From a virus, in the IMG/VR virus record IMGVR_UViG_3300047546_003518, positions 113,702 to 177,701 of that record: a DNA stretch of 64,000 nucleotides, one strand, 5' to 3'. The first letter of the stretch is position 1, and each line of letters starts with the position of its first letter. Under the pieces are notes generated by a model, which was given only the letters and a program-made list of their open reading frames with translations, made no database searches and was not told the DNA's origin. Of the stretch, positions 24,546 to 33,513 are shown piece after piece. The position numbers and the translations under genes were made by a program.

Positions 24546-25247
24546 TTAAGGCACCAATGATGACCAAATGTTATCAATGGACCGAAGAGCTTTAATGATA
24601 CTGGATTCGCAATAGTGGATCAGCAATGCTTTTCTAGGTCGAGTACTTGGATTGGGCATACTTGAATGCAAGAGCCTTGCGTTATAGCACAGCACAGATC
24701 CTTTGGGCATTTTTGGTTGCTTGACTAGATCCAAAAAGCTTTGATTATATTTGCCTTGGTAGCAATCGTCAATGGGATAATTTTCAAGCTGGCTTTGATC
24801 AACCAATCCAGTGCTGCCTGACTTGCTGTCAATGTCGTGCAAAGGAATGATCAACTGTAGTGCCAATAGTCGCTGATCAAAATTCCATTCTGGAAAACGA
24901 TGCGGAGTATCTACATGAGGATTTATAATGTTGCTACCAGGTTCAATGGTCACAACATCAGCCGCATACAGTCTTGGATCTAGTAAAATACTACGAACTA
25001 GGTCAAATGTTATTTTTTCAATGCTTTGAAATTCAGGCCAGTCTAGAACCTGTTGACTCCACCAAATAGCCAGCTTGCCTAAATCAAGTATTCCAGCACC
25101 TTCGGCGTAGTTTTTATTGATGTCAATGGCTCGCCGCGGTCCTAATCGATCTATGCGATCGTAAAATATATCAATCAAAGAGTCTTTGATATAAGATTTT
25201 TTTAACAACCAACCTTTGCCATAGATTAGCTTTTTACGATCCTGCAT
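24546..25247 (-). CDS. phytanoyl-CoA dioxygenase-like 2OG-Fe(II) oxygenase
   Basis: 233 aa. IINPHVDTPHRFP supplies H-x-D. LLHSSMPNPSTRPRKALLIHY supplies the distal His and the Arg for 2-oxoglutarate, the PhyH layout. PhyH-type enzymes hydroxylate acyl-CoAs, modified bases and many metabolites. It lies three bases after the preceding gene and is one of four oxygenases of two or more subtypes in the window. Substrate unknown. Confidence 0.7.
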   Translation of the reverse strand: MQDRKKLIYGKGWLLKKSYIKDSLIDIFYDRIDRLGPRRAIDINKNYAEGAGILDLGKLAIWWSQQVLDWPEFQSIEKITFDLVRSILLDPRLYAADVVTIEPGSNIINPHVDTPHRFPEWNFDQRLLALQLIIPLHDIDSKSGSTGLVDQSQLENYPIDDCYQGKYNQSFLDLVKQPKMPKGSVLCYNARLLHSSMPNPSTRPRKALLIHYCESSIIKALRSIDNIWSSLVP

Positions 25248-25249
25248 GT

Positions 25250-25573
25250 TTACTCTTGCTTGCGTGTTTTTTCGTTAGTGGACATTCTACCTGCGTCTGC
25301 CACAAACGACCCTTCAGCAACACCATCCATGCCAACATTGCGGCACAGCTCTGTGAACCATTGATCAACAATATCTTCGGGAGTAGGTCCACGATATCCA
25401 TGATCCATTAAATGACGCACAAAGGCCGGGTTCCATTCAAGTTCAAAATAACCTTGCTTGGGATTACTTGGATCTAAATTAGCTTTGATAACCTGTACCC
25501 AAGGTTCTGGATTGTCTCGCATACTCTTAGCAGTAGGTTTGCGATTGAATAGATTTTTTATGAATTTAAACAT
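25250..25573 (-). CDS. hypothetical protein, 107 aa
   Basis: Basic start (FKFIKNLFNRKPTAKS) then WVQVIKANLDPSNPKQGYFELEWNPAFVRHL, a helix-strand pattern seen in small proteins of aquatic T4-like phages, and an acidic-then-basic tail. One base separates it from the methyltransferase-like gene upstream. No function can be assigned. Confidence 0.55.
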   Translation of the reverse strand: MFKFIKNLFNRKPTAKSMRDNPEPWVQVIKANLDPSNPKQGYFELEWNPAFVRHLMDHGYRGPTPEDIVDQWFTELCRNVGMDGVAEGSFVADAGRMSTNEKTRKQE

Positions 25574-25574
25574 T

Positions 25575-26480
25575 TTAGGTTTTTGCCCTTAGGTTAAGAT
25601 ACTGTCCCCAACGACTGCTTGTTTCGGGGAAAAATTTGTAGGCTTCATTGGACTTATCTCTAAAAGGTTCGCTACTGAAGTCCAACAGGCCTAGTTGACT
25701 AGTTATGTCAATGAAAGCATCTTTGTATGCTCGGTTCATTACTGCAATTTTTTGCATTCCAATGGCAACTGGTCTGTATTCAGTCTGCTCTATAACATCC
25801 AAGAAAAACAGCAACATTTTAGGATGTGCAATTTCAACATCATCAAAAACAACGATAGAGTCGTCCTTTAGATAGTTTTGTCTCAGGTAGTTAAACACTT
25901 CTGAGTTTTCTGTATTGCCTGCTGCCAGATCAAAATGCACCAAGTCAAATTTTAGATCCGGAGGAACGCTTTCTAAAGTTTTGTACATAGACATTTGGGG
26001 CTGCTCTATGCTAACGACCCAAGAAAACTTTTTCCAAAAATCAGCAAACTCGTTGGGTTCAACCGGCGGCAAATAATAATCGCCATGTTCGTTTAAAATT
26101 GAACCAATGGTAGGAGGCACTCTACTTTTAAGCCAACTTATTTTGTGTACTTCTTTGAGTCCTTTTCCACTCAATGGATTATTGTTAATAATAGACGACC
26201 TTAGTTCACTGAGATACCTAGAATCATCAACCAAAGTCCAATTATATCTTTGAGATGAGTTGGATAGCAATGTTACCCGCTCGACCAAAAAAGGCAAAAA
26301 GCCAGTGTAGCTGCCCAGGTCTAATATGTTACTGGGCTTCTTAATATAAGCCAGTAATGCAAAAAAAGCAATATCGTGGTATTCGTAGTTGAGCAATAAC
26401 CTTGGAGACTGAAGCAGAGAGATCCAGCTATCGCGCGAAAGTAAATTTAATAATTTAACAGGTCGAGCAATGTTTATCAT
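25575..26480 (-). CDS. class I SAM-methyltransferase-like protein
   Basis: 301 aa. ILDLGSYTGFLPFLVERV (about 52-69) is the glycine-rich SAM loop, WTLVDDSRY is strand 2 with acidic end, and KFDLVHFDLAAG and SIVVFDDVEIAHP are strands 4 and 5, as in sugar or small-molecule O-methyltransferases. Overlaps the DUF1289 gene start. Possibly methylates a glycan or nucleotide; no target motif is visible. Confidence 0.6.
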   Translation of the reverse strand: MINIARPVKLLNLLSRDSWISLLQSPRLLLNYEYHDIAFFALLAYIKKPSNILDLGSYTGFLPFLVERVTLLSNSSQRYNWTLVDDSRYLSELRSSIINNNPLSGKGLKEVHKISWLKSRVPPTIGSILNEHGDYYLPPVEPNEFADFWKKFSWVVSIEQPQMSMYKTLESVPPDLKFDLVHFDLAAGNTENSEVFNYLRQNYLKDDSIVVFDDVEIAHPKMLLFFLDVIEQTEYRPVAIGMQKIAVMNRAYKDAFIDITSQLGLLDFSSEPFRDKSNEAYKFFPETSSRWGQYLNLRAKT

Positions 26481-26686
26481 TCAAAGGCCCTTGTCTCCCT
26501 CAAGGACAATTCTTTTAAAGTTTGCTCGCGCCACTTGACTGATTCAGTGTACCACTTTTCTCTTTCGTCTTGTGTGCGATAGCAGCCTATGCAGTATCCT
26601 TTTGCGTCCGATTGACAAATGCCAAGACACGGATTTGTGTCACTGGCATGCTTATCCGATTCTATGGAGGTGCTGTGTTTGCTCAT
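26477..26686 (-). CDS. DUF1289-like small Cys-rich protein
   Basis: 69 aa from ATG 26686. NPCLGICQSDAKGYCIGCYRTQDEREKW matches the DUF1289 pattern (CxGxC, C-x2-C, R-T-x2-E, W), probably a small metal- or Fe-S-binding unit common in proteobacteria. ATGA-type overlap with the methyltransferase-like gene. Bacterial origin seems likely; role unknown. Confidence 0.7.
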   Translation of the reverse strand: MSKHSTSIESDKHASDTNPCLGICQSDAKGYCIGCYRTQDEREKWYTESVKWREQTLKELSLRETRAFE

Positions 26687-26924
26687 CTTCATCTATGTTC
26701 TTTTTAATCTGTTGCTTAGGAGCAAATAAAGCTGCAAGCTTAACCTTACTCTTTTCTAAAAATTTCTTAGGGTTGCTGGCAGGAGTAACTAAAAATCCAT
26801 CGTGGCGGAGGGCATGGAGTTGGTGATTAATAAGGCATCGCGGGCAAATCTCATCTAGTCGCAATACAACAAATGTACCACTAGTAGAGCACGAATGTGT
26901 CCATGTTTGAATTTTGGTGTTCAT
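26652..26924 (-). CDS. hypothetical protein, 90 aa
   Basis: ATG 26924 is preferred to 26939; a TATATA box ends five bases before it. THSCSTSGTFVVLRLDEICPRCLINHQLHAL has three Cys plus His that could bind zinc; the C-terminal half is Lys-rich and ends in an acidic-His tail. Overlaps the DUF1289 gene by 35 bases. Confidence 0.45.
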   Translation of the reverse strand: MNTKIQTWTHSCSTSGTFVVLRLDEICPRCLINHQLHALRHDGFLVTPASNPKKFLEKSKVKLAALFAPKQQIKKNIDEDEQTQHLHRIG

Positions 26925-26935
26925 AGCCGTATATA

Positions 26936-27274
26936 TCAAGGTTTAGAACTTTTTCGAAGGTTTGTTACATCGCTAACGGCTGATTTCAAAGTTTCAGCAT
27001 AATTCAGCGCCTGTTGCTGAGTCATAATAATACTTGCTTGGTATTCAACATAGCCCTTGGTTAAAAGAATCCAGATAGTTTTCCATCTGCTTAGTTCCCA
27101 GAGCTTGGTTACTTGAGTTGTATAGGTGGTAACAGTAACTCCGGTATCTTCGGCTTCTACCCAAACATTATGGTCATGATTAGGATTATGGCACTCGCAC
27201 ACAATCTGATAAGATTTGCTATCGCCATAATCACTGCGCTTGAGTATTCCTACTGCTGGAATTTGAGCTTTCAT
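26936..27274 (-). CDS. hypothetical protein, 112 aa
   Basis: ATG 27274 overlaps the queE stop (ATGA at 27271-27274). A beta-rich first half with C-E-C-H-N-P-N-H-D-H, a possible metal-binding cluster, is followed by alternating strands and a C-terminal helix. Phage proteins of this layout are known as hypotheticals. Coupling to queE makes it a candidate accessory of the deazaguanine route, by position only. Confidence 0.5.
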   Translation of the reverse strand: MKAQIPAVGILKRSDYGDSKSYQIVCECHNPNHDHNVWVEAEDTGVTVTTYTTQVTKLWELSRWKTIWILLTKGYVEYQASIIMTQQQALNYAETLKSAVSDVTNLRKSSKP

Positions 27275-28140
27275 TTGCCCCATCCGTTGCTCCAAATGTC
27301 CACATGCAATCTTGGGCTGTAACGATAACCTCTTGCTAAAGCTTCGTCAGCAATGTGTTTGTTGTTTGCAAAGTAAGCGGCATCAGTGCCACCTACGGGC
27401 ATTACATAGACCTGTCCACCAAAGCCACCAGCTCTAAATTCCATAACTGCTTGATCTACTTCTTCAAAGTCTTCAATTTTTTCAATTACAAATTTCAAAT
27501 AAACATGCCCAACAGTTTGATACTGTTGTACTACATCTGGCTTGATAGCTTGTTCCCAACGCTCGCCGCTGGCACTAAGCTTAGGGCTAACACTAAATGT
27601 AAGATTATCAGCATCGCGACCAAACCTAGTCCAGTCCTGGAAAAGATAATCGTAAAATTCGTCATGCAACATTTGAGTACCATTGGTTTCAAATGTCAGG
27701 TTGTCGAGGTCTGTCATTCTAGGATGACTCAGTAGTGCAGGATATAGCTGTTGCCATCCCAGCAACGGTTCACCGCCAGTAACAACCAAATGAACATCAT
27801 TGCCGTTGTTTTGCTTCCAGTGATGGTTGGGAGTCAATGCCAGCATTGCATCAATGCTTTGATCAACTGTATAAGTTGGACTCAAATGCTTAAAGGCAGG
27901 ATGCCAGCTAGCATAGCTATCGCAACCGGCTTTGGCCAATGGCAAGTCGTTGAATGTCTTGTATAAGTGAACACTTTTACCAATCTCATCAGGCTCTGTG
28001 GTTTTTTCGCCCTTGGGCAAACCAAATCCTGCACACTTGAAGTTACAACCAAATGTTCTAAAGAACACACTGGGCACACCTACAAAGCGTCCTTCACCTT
28101 GTGCTGAGTAAAAGATTTCGCTTACTTTAAATTCATTCAT
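27271..28140 (-). CDS. queE: 7-carboxy-7-deazaguanine synthase QueE-like radical SAM enzyme
   Basis: 289 aa. SEIFYSAQGEGRFVGVPSVF is the typical QueE start, TGGEPLL (GGEP) and FSVSPKLSAS are QueE motifs, and the SAM-cluster cysteines are C32-x3-C36 and C73 in GCDSYASW. A 36-residue insertion parts the second and third Cys, unlike the usual C-x3-C-x2-C. The enzyme turns 6-carboxytetrahydropterin into 7-carboxy-7-deazaguanine using SAM. With folE, the QueD-like gene and the DpdA-like gene it forms a DNA 7-deazaguanine route. Confidence 0.85.
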   Translation of the reverse strand: MNEFKVSEIFYSAQGEGRFVGVPSVFFRTFGCNFKCAGFGLPKGEKTTEPDEIGKSVHLYKTFNDLPLAKAGCDSYASWHPAFKHLSPTYTVDQSIDAMLALTPNHHWKQNNGNDVHLVVTGGEPLLGWQQLYPALLSHPRMTDLDNLTFETNGTQMLHDEFYDYLFQDWTRFGRDADNLTFSVSPKLSASGERWEQAIKPDVVQQYQTVGHVYLKFVIEKIEDFEEVDQAVMEFRAGGFGGQVYVMPVGGTDAAYFANNKHIADEALARGYRYSPRLHVDIWSNGWGK

Positions 28141-28411
28141 AGATTTTTGACCACCTTTTTAACTTTTCAAACTTGCGTTGCTTGGCTAGTTCGATATCAT
28201 GTTCATTGACTATATTGTGTAATTTTAACAGATCTATCGCCGCTTGTAAATCCCCTACTTCTTCGGTTAGGCGCTCGCGATTAGATCCGCCTTCCTTGAG
28301 GTGAGTCTCGTCAATGCCAAACCTACGGATCTTACACACCATTTGGCTGACTTCGGCACATTCTTCTTGCAGAACAGTTAGGATCTCTTCTTCTCGTGTC
28401 ATTGAATTCAT
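28133..28411 (-). CDS. MazG-like nucleotide pyrophosphohydrolase
   Basis: 92 aa. ILTVLQEECAEVSQMVCK and LTEEVGDLQAAIDLL supply the E-E-x2-E and E-x2-D Mg-binding helices of all-alpha NTP pyrophosphatases. Such phage enzymes split (d)NTPs to monophosphates or lower host ppGpp. ATG 28411 has GGAAAG upstream; its end overlaps the queE start. Could also clean up modified nucleotides of the neighbouring pathway. Confidence 0.75.
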   Translation of the reverse strand: MNSMTREEEILTVLQEECAEVSQMVCKIRRFGIDETHLKEGGSNRERLTEEVGDLQAAIDLLKLHNIVNEHDIELAKQRKFEKLKRWSKIYE

Positions 28412-28415
28412 TCTT

Positions 28416-28592
28416 TTACTTTCCTTGGCCTTGTTCTACAATTCTCATGATGTGTTCAACCCATTCTGGATTACGATCAATGATTTCATCAATTACTGTA
28501 TCCAGTTCAGCAAGGCTACGCTTGTCTGATGTGGGATTATGCAGACAGTCAATCATTTCATCAATCGTTAAATTTTTAATTCGTTCGTTCAT
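28416..28592 (-). CDS. small acidic protein, 58 aa
   Basis: ATG 28592 overlaps the stop of the preceding 54-aa gene (ATGA). Nearly all helix: MNERIKNLTIDEMIDCL then acidic helices ending in EQGQGK. No recognised domain. Four bases before the MazG-like gene. Confidence 0.5.
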   Translation of the reverse strand: MNERIKNLTIDEMIDCLHNPTSDKRSLAELDTVIDEIIDRNPEWVEHIMRIVEQGQGK

Positions 28593-28753
28593 AGATGTTT
28601 TCCAAATAAACAATAAACACAAAACCAACGCCAAGTTTCGGGTTCTCTGCTACGCCATTCAATCTGAGCAGGGTTTTCACGCCATGTCATGCCATCAGGT
28701 CCCCACTGCCAGTGGTATACACCAAAACGAATATTAAACCATAAGTTACTCAT
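28589..28753 (-). CDS. small Trp-rich protein, 54 aa
   Basis: Complete frame between the ATGA junctions of both neighbours: its ATG at 28753 overlaps the upstream stop and its TGA overlaps the downstream ATG. This double coupling is the main evidence. Seven Trp in 54 residues (HWQWGPDGMTWRENPAQ and similar) and a C-V-Y-C end. Function unknown. Confidence 0.65.
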   Translation of the reverse strand: MSNLWFNIRFGVYHWQWGPDGMTWRENPAQIEWRSREPETWRWFCVYCLFGKHL

Positions 28754-29133
28754 CTTGGATCCATTCCGCCAGTGCTGACTATATCACTATAGCACGAGTT
28801 GGTCTTATTTTGCAAGTGTTTCATTGCTTGCTCCCAGCCCTCTTGAAAAGTTTGCCAATGATCTTCTAATACATTGCTAATATATTCGCCATTGGGCTTT
28901 CGCCTAAGCCCGTGAGCAGAGTCAGGACTAAAATTAGGATAACACTCAGATTCAAATGCCTGACGAATAGGATGACAATCAAGACATTCGCTACCATGCC
29001 TTGGCCCGCCAACATTACTAATAGGTTTCCTGCACATTGAACAAAGAATAAATGCCTGAGTCACAATAGATCCTTTCGGTGTTTTATGAATAGGTTGACC
29101 TTGAAGGTCATAGCCAAGAATTTCTTGATTCAT
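28750..29133 (-). CDS. hypothetical zinc-ribbon-like protein, 127 aa
   Basis: ATG 29133 overlaps the previous stop (ATGA). FILCSMCRKPISNVGGPRHGSECLDC gives C-x2-C ... C-x2-C, a zinc ribbon. C-terminal part is helical (LEDHWQTFQEGWEQAMKHL). Ribbon plus helix suggests nucleic-acid or protein binding; nothing more can be said. Confidence 0.55.
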   Translation of the reverse strand: MNQEILGYDLQGQPIHKTPKGSIVTQAFILCSMCRKPISNVGGPRHGSECLDCHPIRQAFESECYPNFSPDSAHGLRRKPNGEYISNVLEDHWQTFQEGWEQAMKHLQNKTNSCYSDIVSTGGMDPR

Positions 29134-29360
29134 TTTGTTACTTCCCATGCCCAGTTAACAACTTGCCAATCAACTAAACAGTCTTCGAAGCAGTAGTTTT
29201 TGTCCACATGCTCTTGACCAAATTTTTCACACATTTTCTTATACCAATACGGCCAGTACCTAGCGCGAATCTCTTCTTCGGATAGTGTTTCCACATAGCC
29301 GCCAGTGTCATCTGCTCTAGGTGAATCTGGGTCGTATTCGTTATAAGAAAAGTATCTCAC
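29130..29360 (-). CDS. hypothetical protein, 76 aa
   Basis: A GTG at 29360 overlaps the guaC stop (GTGA), the same junction type as at 3064, and gives a start [14 protein letters not shown]; an upstream ATG at 29411 would overlap guaC by 55 bases. Tyr/Trp-rich acidic protein with [12 protein letters not shown] near the end. Similar MRYF-starting small proteins occur in aquatic T4-like phages. Function unknown. Confidence 0.5.
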   Translation of the reverse strand: MRYFSYNEYDPDSPRADDTGGYVETLSEEEIRARYWPYWYKKMCEKFGQEHVDKNYCFEDCLVDWQVVNWAWEVTK

Positions 29361-30376
29361 TTTAGGAACACATCGTTGATTTGTCTGTTGACGCGAATAA
29401 AGGTAGTACATTTGGGCAACTGCTTGAGTGTTGGTGCACCAACATAGGTACAGGTGCTACGCAAGCCTCCAAGTAGATCCATCACAGTATGCGTGACAGC
29501 ACCGCGGTAAGGAATTTCTACAGTTCTACCTTCACTGCTACGATACTCGGCAACACCACCGTGATGCTTGTTCATGGCAGTATCTGAACTCATGCCATAA
29601 AACTTTACCTTGCCATCTTCGACTGTGCCACCACCTTCGTCGTGTCCGGCTAACATGCCACCCAGCATAACAAAGTCTGCGCCTGCACCAAATGCTTTAG
29701 CCACATCGCCTGGGCAAGTACACCCGCCGTCAGCAATGATATGTCCACCAAGCCCATGCGCCGCATCAGCGCACTCAATGATCGCACTAAGTTGCGGGTA
29801 GCCAACCCCAGTTTGTAACCTAGTCGTACATACCGATCCCGGTCCGATTCCAACTTTGACAATGTCTGCTCCTCTCAAAATAAGTTCTTGAGTCATGTCA
29901 GCAGTAACTACATTGCCAGCAATGATAGTGCAATGAGGGAACGCTTCTCTAACATCTGCTACATAGTCGCCAAACTGTTCACTGTAGCCGTTGGCAACAT
30001 CAATACAAATAAAGTGAATCTCTGGATAGGCATTGATGATGCGGCTCAGTCTAACAAAGTCTTTTTCGCCAATGCCAGTACTAACAGCAAAGTAATTGCC
30101 ACCAATACCGCCAACTAGATCAAACAACTGATCTTCGTCGTAGTTTTTAACCAAGCAGGTAAACATGCGATGCTCGTACAACGCTTCAGCCATGGCAGTG
30201 GTTCCAACGCCGTCCATGTTAGCAGCCATAACAGGAACACCAGACCACTCCCAGCCGCTGTGCTTAAAGGTATATGTACGCTTTAGTTCTACTTCCTTGC
30301 GACTAGCCAGTGTGCTTCGCTTGGGGCGAATCAGCACATCACGAAAGTCCAACTTAATATCTTCTTCGATTCTCAT
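29357..30376 (-). CDS. guaC: GMP reductase
   Basis: 339 aa, near the E. coli GuaC length. [14 protein letters not shown] start, [14 protein letters not shown] (catalytic Cys183) and [36 protein letters not shown] are GuaC/IMPDH motifs; no CBS domain, as expected for GMP reductase. It converts GMP to IMP with NADPH and ammonia release, feeding adenine nucleotides from degraded host guanine. It could also tune the guanine pool used by FolE. Confidence 0.85.
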   Translation of the reverse strand: MRIEEDIKLDFRDVLIRPKRSTLASRKEVELKRTYTFKHSGWEWSGVPVMAANMDGVGTTAMAEALYEHRMFTCLVKNYDEDQLFDLVGGIGGNYFAVSTGIGEKDFVRLSRIINAYPEIHFICIDVANGYSEQFGDYVADVREAFPHCTIIAGNVVTADMTQELILRGADIVKVGIGPGSVCTTRLQTGVGYPQLSAIIECADAAHGLGGHIIADGGCTCPGDVAKAFGAGADFVMLGGMLAGHDEGGGTVEDGKVKFYGMSSDTAMNKHHGGVAEYRSSEGRTVEIPYRGAVTHTVMDLLGGLRSTCTYVGAPTLKQLPKCTTFIRVNRQINDVFLK

Positions 30377-30377
30377 T

Positions 30378-30644
30378 TTATAAACCGTTTGCTAACACCC
30401 ACATAAACACATCTGGGCCATCTAGTATTACCATGTCGCTGGCATACTTTAATCTTTTGCTGCGATACTTGCTATTAATTTTTTCAACTTCTACCATTTT
30501 AGCTGTAAATCTAGTTACTCTTGCAATGTATAACCCGCTGTCCGATACTGCAACATACTGACCTACTTTAAACTCTCTGTCAAGTAAATCTTTATGCAGT
30601 TCAGTTGGTTCTACACTTTTAGGTGGCCTCTTTGGTCGTTGCAT
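30378..30644 (-). CDS. hypothetical protein, 88 aa
   Basis: ATG 30644 lies inside the end of the preceding gene (26-base overlap). [24 protein letters not shown] resembles a small SH3/KOW-like barrel (G-Q-Y-V-A-V then R-V-T-R). Basic at the start. One base before guaC. Role unknown. Confidence 0.45.
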   Translation of the reverse strand: MQRPKRPPKSVEPTELHKDLLDREFKVGQYVAVSDSGLYIARVTRFTAKMVEVEKINSKYRSKRLKYASDMVILDGPDVFMWVLANGL

Positions 30645-30840
30645 CTTTGAATTCCATATGCGGAGCAATGTCGTTGTCAAAAATCTGTGCCATCTGGCGC
30701 CACAACGCCTGTTGTTCCTCAAATGTCATACCGGCTTCAAAAGGAAAGCTATAACCACCAGGATCGGAACGCTTAGTCAGCCCATAATCATGCCGATATG
30801 TATAGCACATGGATGTAATAATTTCTTCTCGAGTTTTCAT
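30619..30840 (-). CDS. hypothetical protein, 73 aa
   Basis: TREEIITSMCYTYRHDYGL and GMTFEEQQALWRQMAQIFDNDIAPHM form two conserved-looking blocks that I associate with small hypotheticals of marine T4-like phages. Overlaps both neighbours. No signal or membrane segment. Function unknown. Confidence 0.6.
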   Translation of the reverse strand: MKTREEIITSMCYTYRHDYGLTKRSDPGGYSFPFEAGMTFEEQQALWRQMAQIFDNDIAPHMEFKDATTKEAT

Positions 30841-31052
30841 GGCCTTGGAAAATCTAATTGAAATACATGTGACTTCTGTCCTTTGAGAGCCAGTAGCATT
30901 TGCTCCTGTTGGGCATCTTCAAGCCTAATAAAATATCCTGGAAAAACACCTCCAGAGTACGATGACGGAGTATGCATGGTCATTGATCCAGTGGTACTCA
31001 AACTAGATAATACCCATACTGTTATTGACTCGGGAGGTGTTACTGGTTGCAT
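30837..31052 (-). CDS. hypothetical protein, 71 aa
   Basis: Directly follows the phosphoesterase gene end and overlaps the next gene by ATGG/ATGA-type junction. Ser/Thr/Gly-rich first half, then FIRLEDAQQEQMLLALKGQKSHVFQLDF, a helix-strand end. Not recognised. Confidence 0.45.
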   Translation of the reverse strand: MQPVTPPESITVWVLSSLSTTGSMTMHTPSSYSGGVFPGYFIRLEDAQQEQMLLALKGQKSHVFQLDFPRP

Positions 31053-31907
31053 TTAAATTTCCACTACTTTCTCAGGGCTCCATCCTGTTTCTTCGCCATA
31101 GCCACCGTTGTGGTAGCCTCGCGGATTACAAACAACGCGAGTGCTTCCAATAGTGTAATCAAAACAATGATGAGTATGACCGTGTGTCCATAGCTTGATC
31201 TGCGGATGATCTAAAATAAACTCGCTGAGTTCACTGTGATAGCCACCATTCATAATCTGATCATGTGCATACTGTTCATGGCAGCTTTGAAAGCTAGGAG
31301 TATGGTGTCCTACTACTACACAAGTCTTGTCTCGGTTTTCGTCTAAGACTAGTTTAATGTAGCCTAGAGTCTTCTTGTGCCGTGCAACAATGTCAGCGGG
31401 CTTAAGAGCCCGATAGCCAGCATCTTCAACACGAACAATGCGAAAATCATTCATCATATCACGAAGACCATGCATAGTCAGTGGATCGTTGTTGTTGCAA
31501 TCAGTCCACAATGTGCCACCAACAAATAGCACATCGTTGATAGTAACAGTATCTCGTTCCAAGAAGTGTATGTTAGGAAACTTAGCGCATTCTATTCGTA
31601 GAGTATCAATGGTCTGATTCCACTTGCCATGATAGAATTCGTGGTTGCCAGCAACATATACAACATGCGGAAATTGAAAACTGCAACGCTTTAGAAAGTC
31701 GCGAAAGCGCAGAGCAGTTTGTTGCCTGCGGCCCAAATCAGCAAGGTTTACATTGCTGTACATGCCATATTCCATTTCGGGGTGGTCATGCAGATCTTGG
31801 GCTACCATAATGTCGCCGCTGAGAATTAGAACATCACAACCTTCATTGTTGTTGATGTTAATGTCTGAGAACTCTAGATGCAAGTCGCTTACTACTTTTA
31901 TCTTCAT
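31053..31907 (-). CDS. calcineurin-like metallophosphoesterase
   Basis: 284 aa from ATG 31907 with AGGTGATC upstream. The family blocks are all present in order: SDLHLEF (D-x-H), LILSGDIM (GD), YVAGNHEFYHGKW (GNHE), VVGHHTPSF (GHH) and LWTHGHTHH (GHxH), coordinating two metals. Phage members hydrolyse cyclic nucleotides, phosphodiesters or RNA ends. Own promoter upstream, heading the unit that runs to queE. Confidence 0.85.
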   Translation of the reverse strand: MKIKVVSDLHLEFSDININNNEGCDVLILSGDIMVAQDLHDHPEMEYGMYSNVNLADLGRRQQTALRFRDFLKRCSFQFPHVVYVAGNHEFYHGKWNQTIDTLRIECAKFPNIHFLERDTVTINDVLFVGGTLWTDCNNNDPLTMHGLRDMMNDFRIVRVEDAGYRALKPADIVARHKKTLGYIKLVLDENRDKTCVVVGHHTPSFQSCHEQYAHDQIMNGGYHSELSEFILDHPQIKLWTHGHTHHCFDYTIGSTRVVCNPRGYHNGGYGEETGWSPEKVVEI

Positions 31908-31935
31908 TGGATCACCTAAATTTGTAACTAATAGT

Positions 31936-31964
31936 AGTTTAGCAAAACTCTCAGCAAATGTCAA
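31936..31964 (-). promoter_or_regulatory. sigma70-like promoter for the phosphoesterase operon
   Basis: Minus strand TTGACA, 17-base spacer, TAAACT, 28 bases before ATG 31907 with a proper leader. The -35 box is perfect, the -10 box matches four of six. Confidence 0.65.
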
Positions 31965-31970
31965 CGACTA

Positions 31971-32756
31971 TTAAGGTCGCATTTGTTTGTTCAGATCTAA
32001 AACAGCCTGAGCCATGTTACTGGGTAAGCCTGCTTTTATCAAGGCAGTCTCAAAGGTTTTCATATCTTTAGGAAAGCATTTACCGCCAAAGCCAGCTCGC
32101 CCATCAGGCCCAGGACTTTGCCAATGGCTTTCTCCCAGCCGACCTTCATTGGCCAACAGCTGACTCACTAGGCCGTAGTCTAGACCATAAGTTTCGCAAA
32201 GTTGTCTTACTTGATTGGCAAAAATAACCTTGGTTGATAGAAATGCATTGGTGCTTAATTTTGCAAGCATGGCCTCGACTGGTTCGGTGATAATAACTGG
32301 ACCTTGATAGCTTTCATCAAACAGCAAGGCAAAGTTTTCAGCATCGCCACCTAGTAGAACCATACGCGGTGCAATACTATCAAGTTGCCATGATGCTTCT
32401 CTGATATACTCGGGCCACATAATTATTTTGGTTCCGTGTTCCTTAACTAGCTTGACAGCATCTTCGACACCAATGGTACTACGAACCAAGAATTGGCCAC
32501 CAAATCCGCAGCCAATTGCATGGCCAATAGCTTCAACGACATTTTTAATATTGTTTTCTGGCAAAGGCAATGATTCGTCAAGGTCTGTGTTTACACAAAT
32601 AGCAACATAGTCAGCGGTCAACCAATCATCCTGACTGACTGCAATTTCCTTAAAAGGATCATTAAACACTACATCAACATCTTTGATATAATGTTTAAGA
32701 AACATTTCAGTTGATAGGCCAACTGTACCTTTACCTTGAATTACAATTTTAGTCAT
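31971..32756 (-). CDS. UDP-glucose/GDP-mannose dehydrogenase-like protein, short form
   Basis: 261 aa. IVIQGKGTVGLSTEMFL is the NAD-binding loop, NAFLSTKVIFANQVRQLCETYG the central helix and GFGGKCFPKDMKTF the catalytic-Cys motif of sugar-nucleotide 6-dehydrogenases. It stops soon after that motif, lacking the C-terminal nucleotide-sugar domain of the usual 390-450 aa enzymes. It may act as a trimmed dehydrogenase or need a partner. A longer relative is fused at 53170-55530. Confidence 0.7.
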   Translation of the reverse strand: MTKIVIQGKGTVGLSTEMFLKHYIKDVDVVFNDPFKEIAVSQDDWLTADYVAICVNTDLDESLPLPENNIKNVVEAIGHAIGCGFGGQFLVRSTIGVEDAVKLVKEHGTKIIMWPEYIREASWQLDSIAPRMVLLGGDAENFALLFDESYQGPVIITEPVEAMLAKLSTNAFLSTKVIFANQVRQLCETYGLDYGLVSQLLANEGRLGESHWQSPGPDGRAGFGGKCFPKDMKTFETALIKAGLPSNMAQAVLDLNKQMRP

Positions 32757-33513
32757 TTAGTTTCTCTCTAAGAATTAGCGAAGGATATTTTTCAATGCTT
32801 TGATCAAGTAATTTTTCTAGTCTTCTAGTATCAACCCAACCTTTAATTACTGCAAGAATTTTTCTATGCGGAGAATGGTAATCTGCACCGTGCAAGTATC
32901 CTTCATTGTTCCACGCAAATGTGTTTGAGTCCGTGGGCAATTTAATGTAGTAGCGATCATTGTCAGGAACAACAGTATCAGGGCCTGGACGATACTTGGT
33001 AGACGAACAGCACCAGAAAGTTTCTGTTGTATTAGCATCGTGTAGCATGATTCTTATTTCAGCAGGAAACTGTAATTTACCATCAAGCGACGCAGGCATA
33101 TTGCCATCATAGTGCGCTGGAATTGGTTTGTTAGCACTCCATAGTCTAACAGATCGTATGCGACTAAATGGCATAAGATCAAAAATTGAGTTCAAAAATT
33201 GAGGCTGGGTCTCTCTCAGTTCTTGCGAAACCTTAGTGAGCCATGCAGCCTTATCTAAAAGTGTATGGTCCTCATACAAGGCCAGTCCATCCCATTGCAC
33301 TAGATCAGTTCGAGGTGCCGATCTGCCTTGTGCCCCACGATCAATGTGCTGCCTTGTAACACCAGCATTATCCGTATTCCAAATGCGCCAGAACTCTTTT
33401 TCAGAGTCCCAAGTAAATTTTGGCAACGCCAATGGCAATGCTACTACACCAGAATATTTCTTGGCTAAAGTAGCACAATCATCTAGATTGATAAGGCTGG
33501 CAAAATCTATCAT
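32749..33513 (-). CDS. aspartyl/asparaginyl hydroxylase-like 2OG-Fe(II) oxygenase
   Basis: 254 aa. [14 protein letters not shown] has H-x-[16 protein letters not shown] the following strand, and [20 protein letters not shown] the distal His and the 2-oxoglutarate Arg. Layout resembles aspartyl/asparaginyl beta-hydroxylase-like proteins. Overlaps the dehydrogenase by eight bases and the ferredoxin by an ATGA junction. Could modify a sugar, amino acid or nucleobase; substrate unknown. Confidence 0.65.
   Translation of the reverse strand: MIDFASLINLDDCATLAKKYSGVVALPLALPKFTWDSEKEFWRIWNTDNAGVTRQHIDRGAQGRSAPRTDLVQWDGLALYEDHTLLDKAAWLTKVSQELRETQPQFLNSIFDLMPFSRIRSVRLWSANKPIPAHYDGNMPASLDGKLQFPAEIRIMLHDANTTETFWCCSSTKYRPGPDTVVPDNDRYYIKLPTDSNTFAWNNEGYLHGADYHSPHRKILAVIKGWVDTRRLEKLLDQSIEKYPSLILREKLND

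Noticed and set aside
28396-28737. 113-codon plus-strand frame opposite small minus-strand genes
   Set aside because: The minus-strand genes here are joined by ATGA junctions at each end; the opposite frame has no such support.
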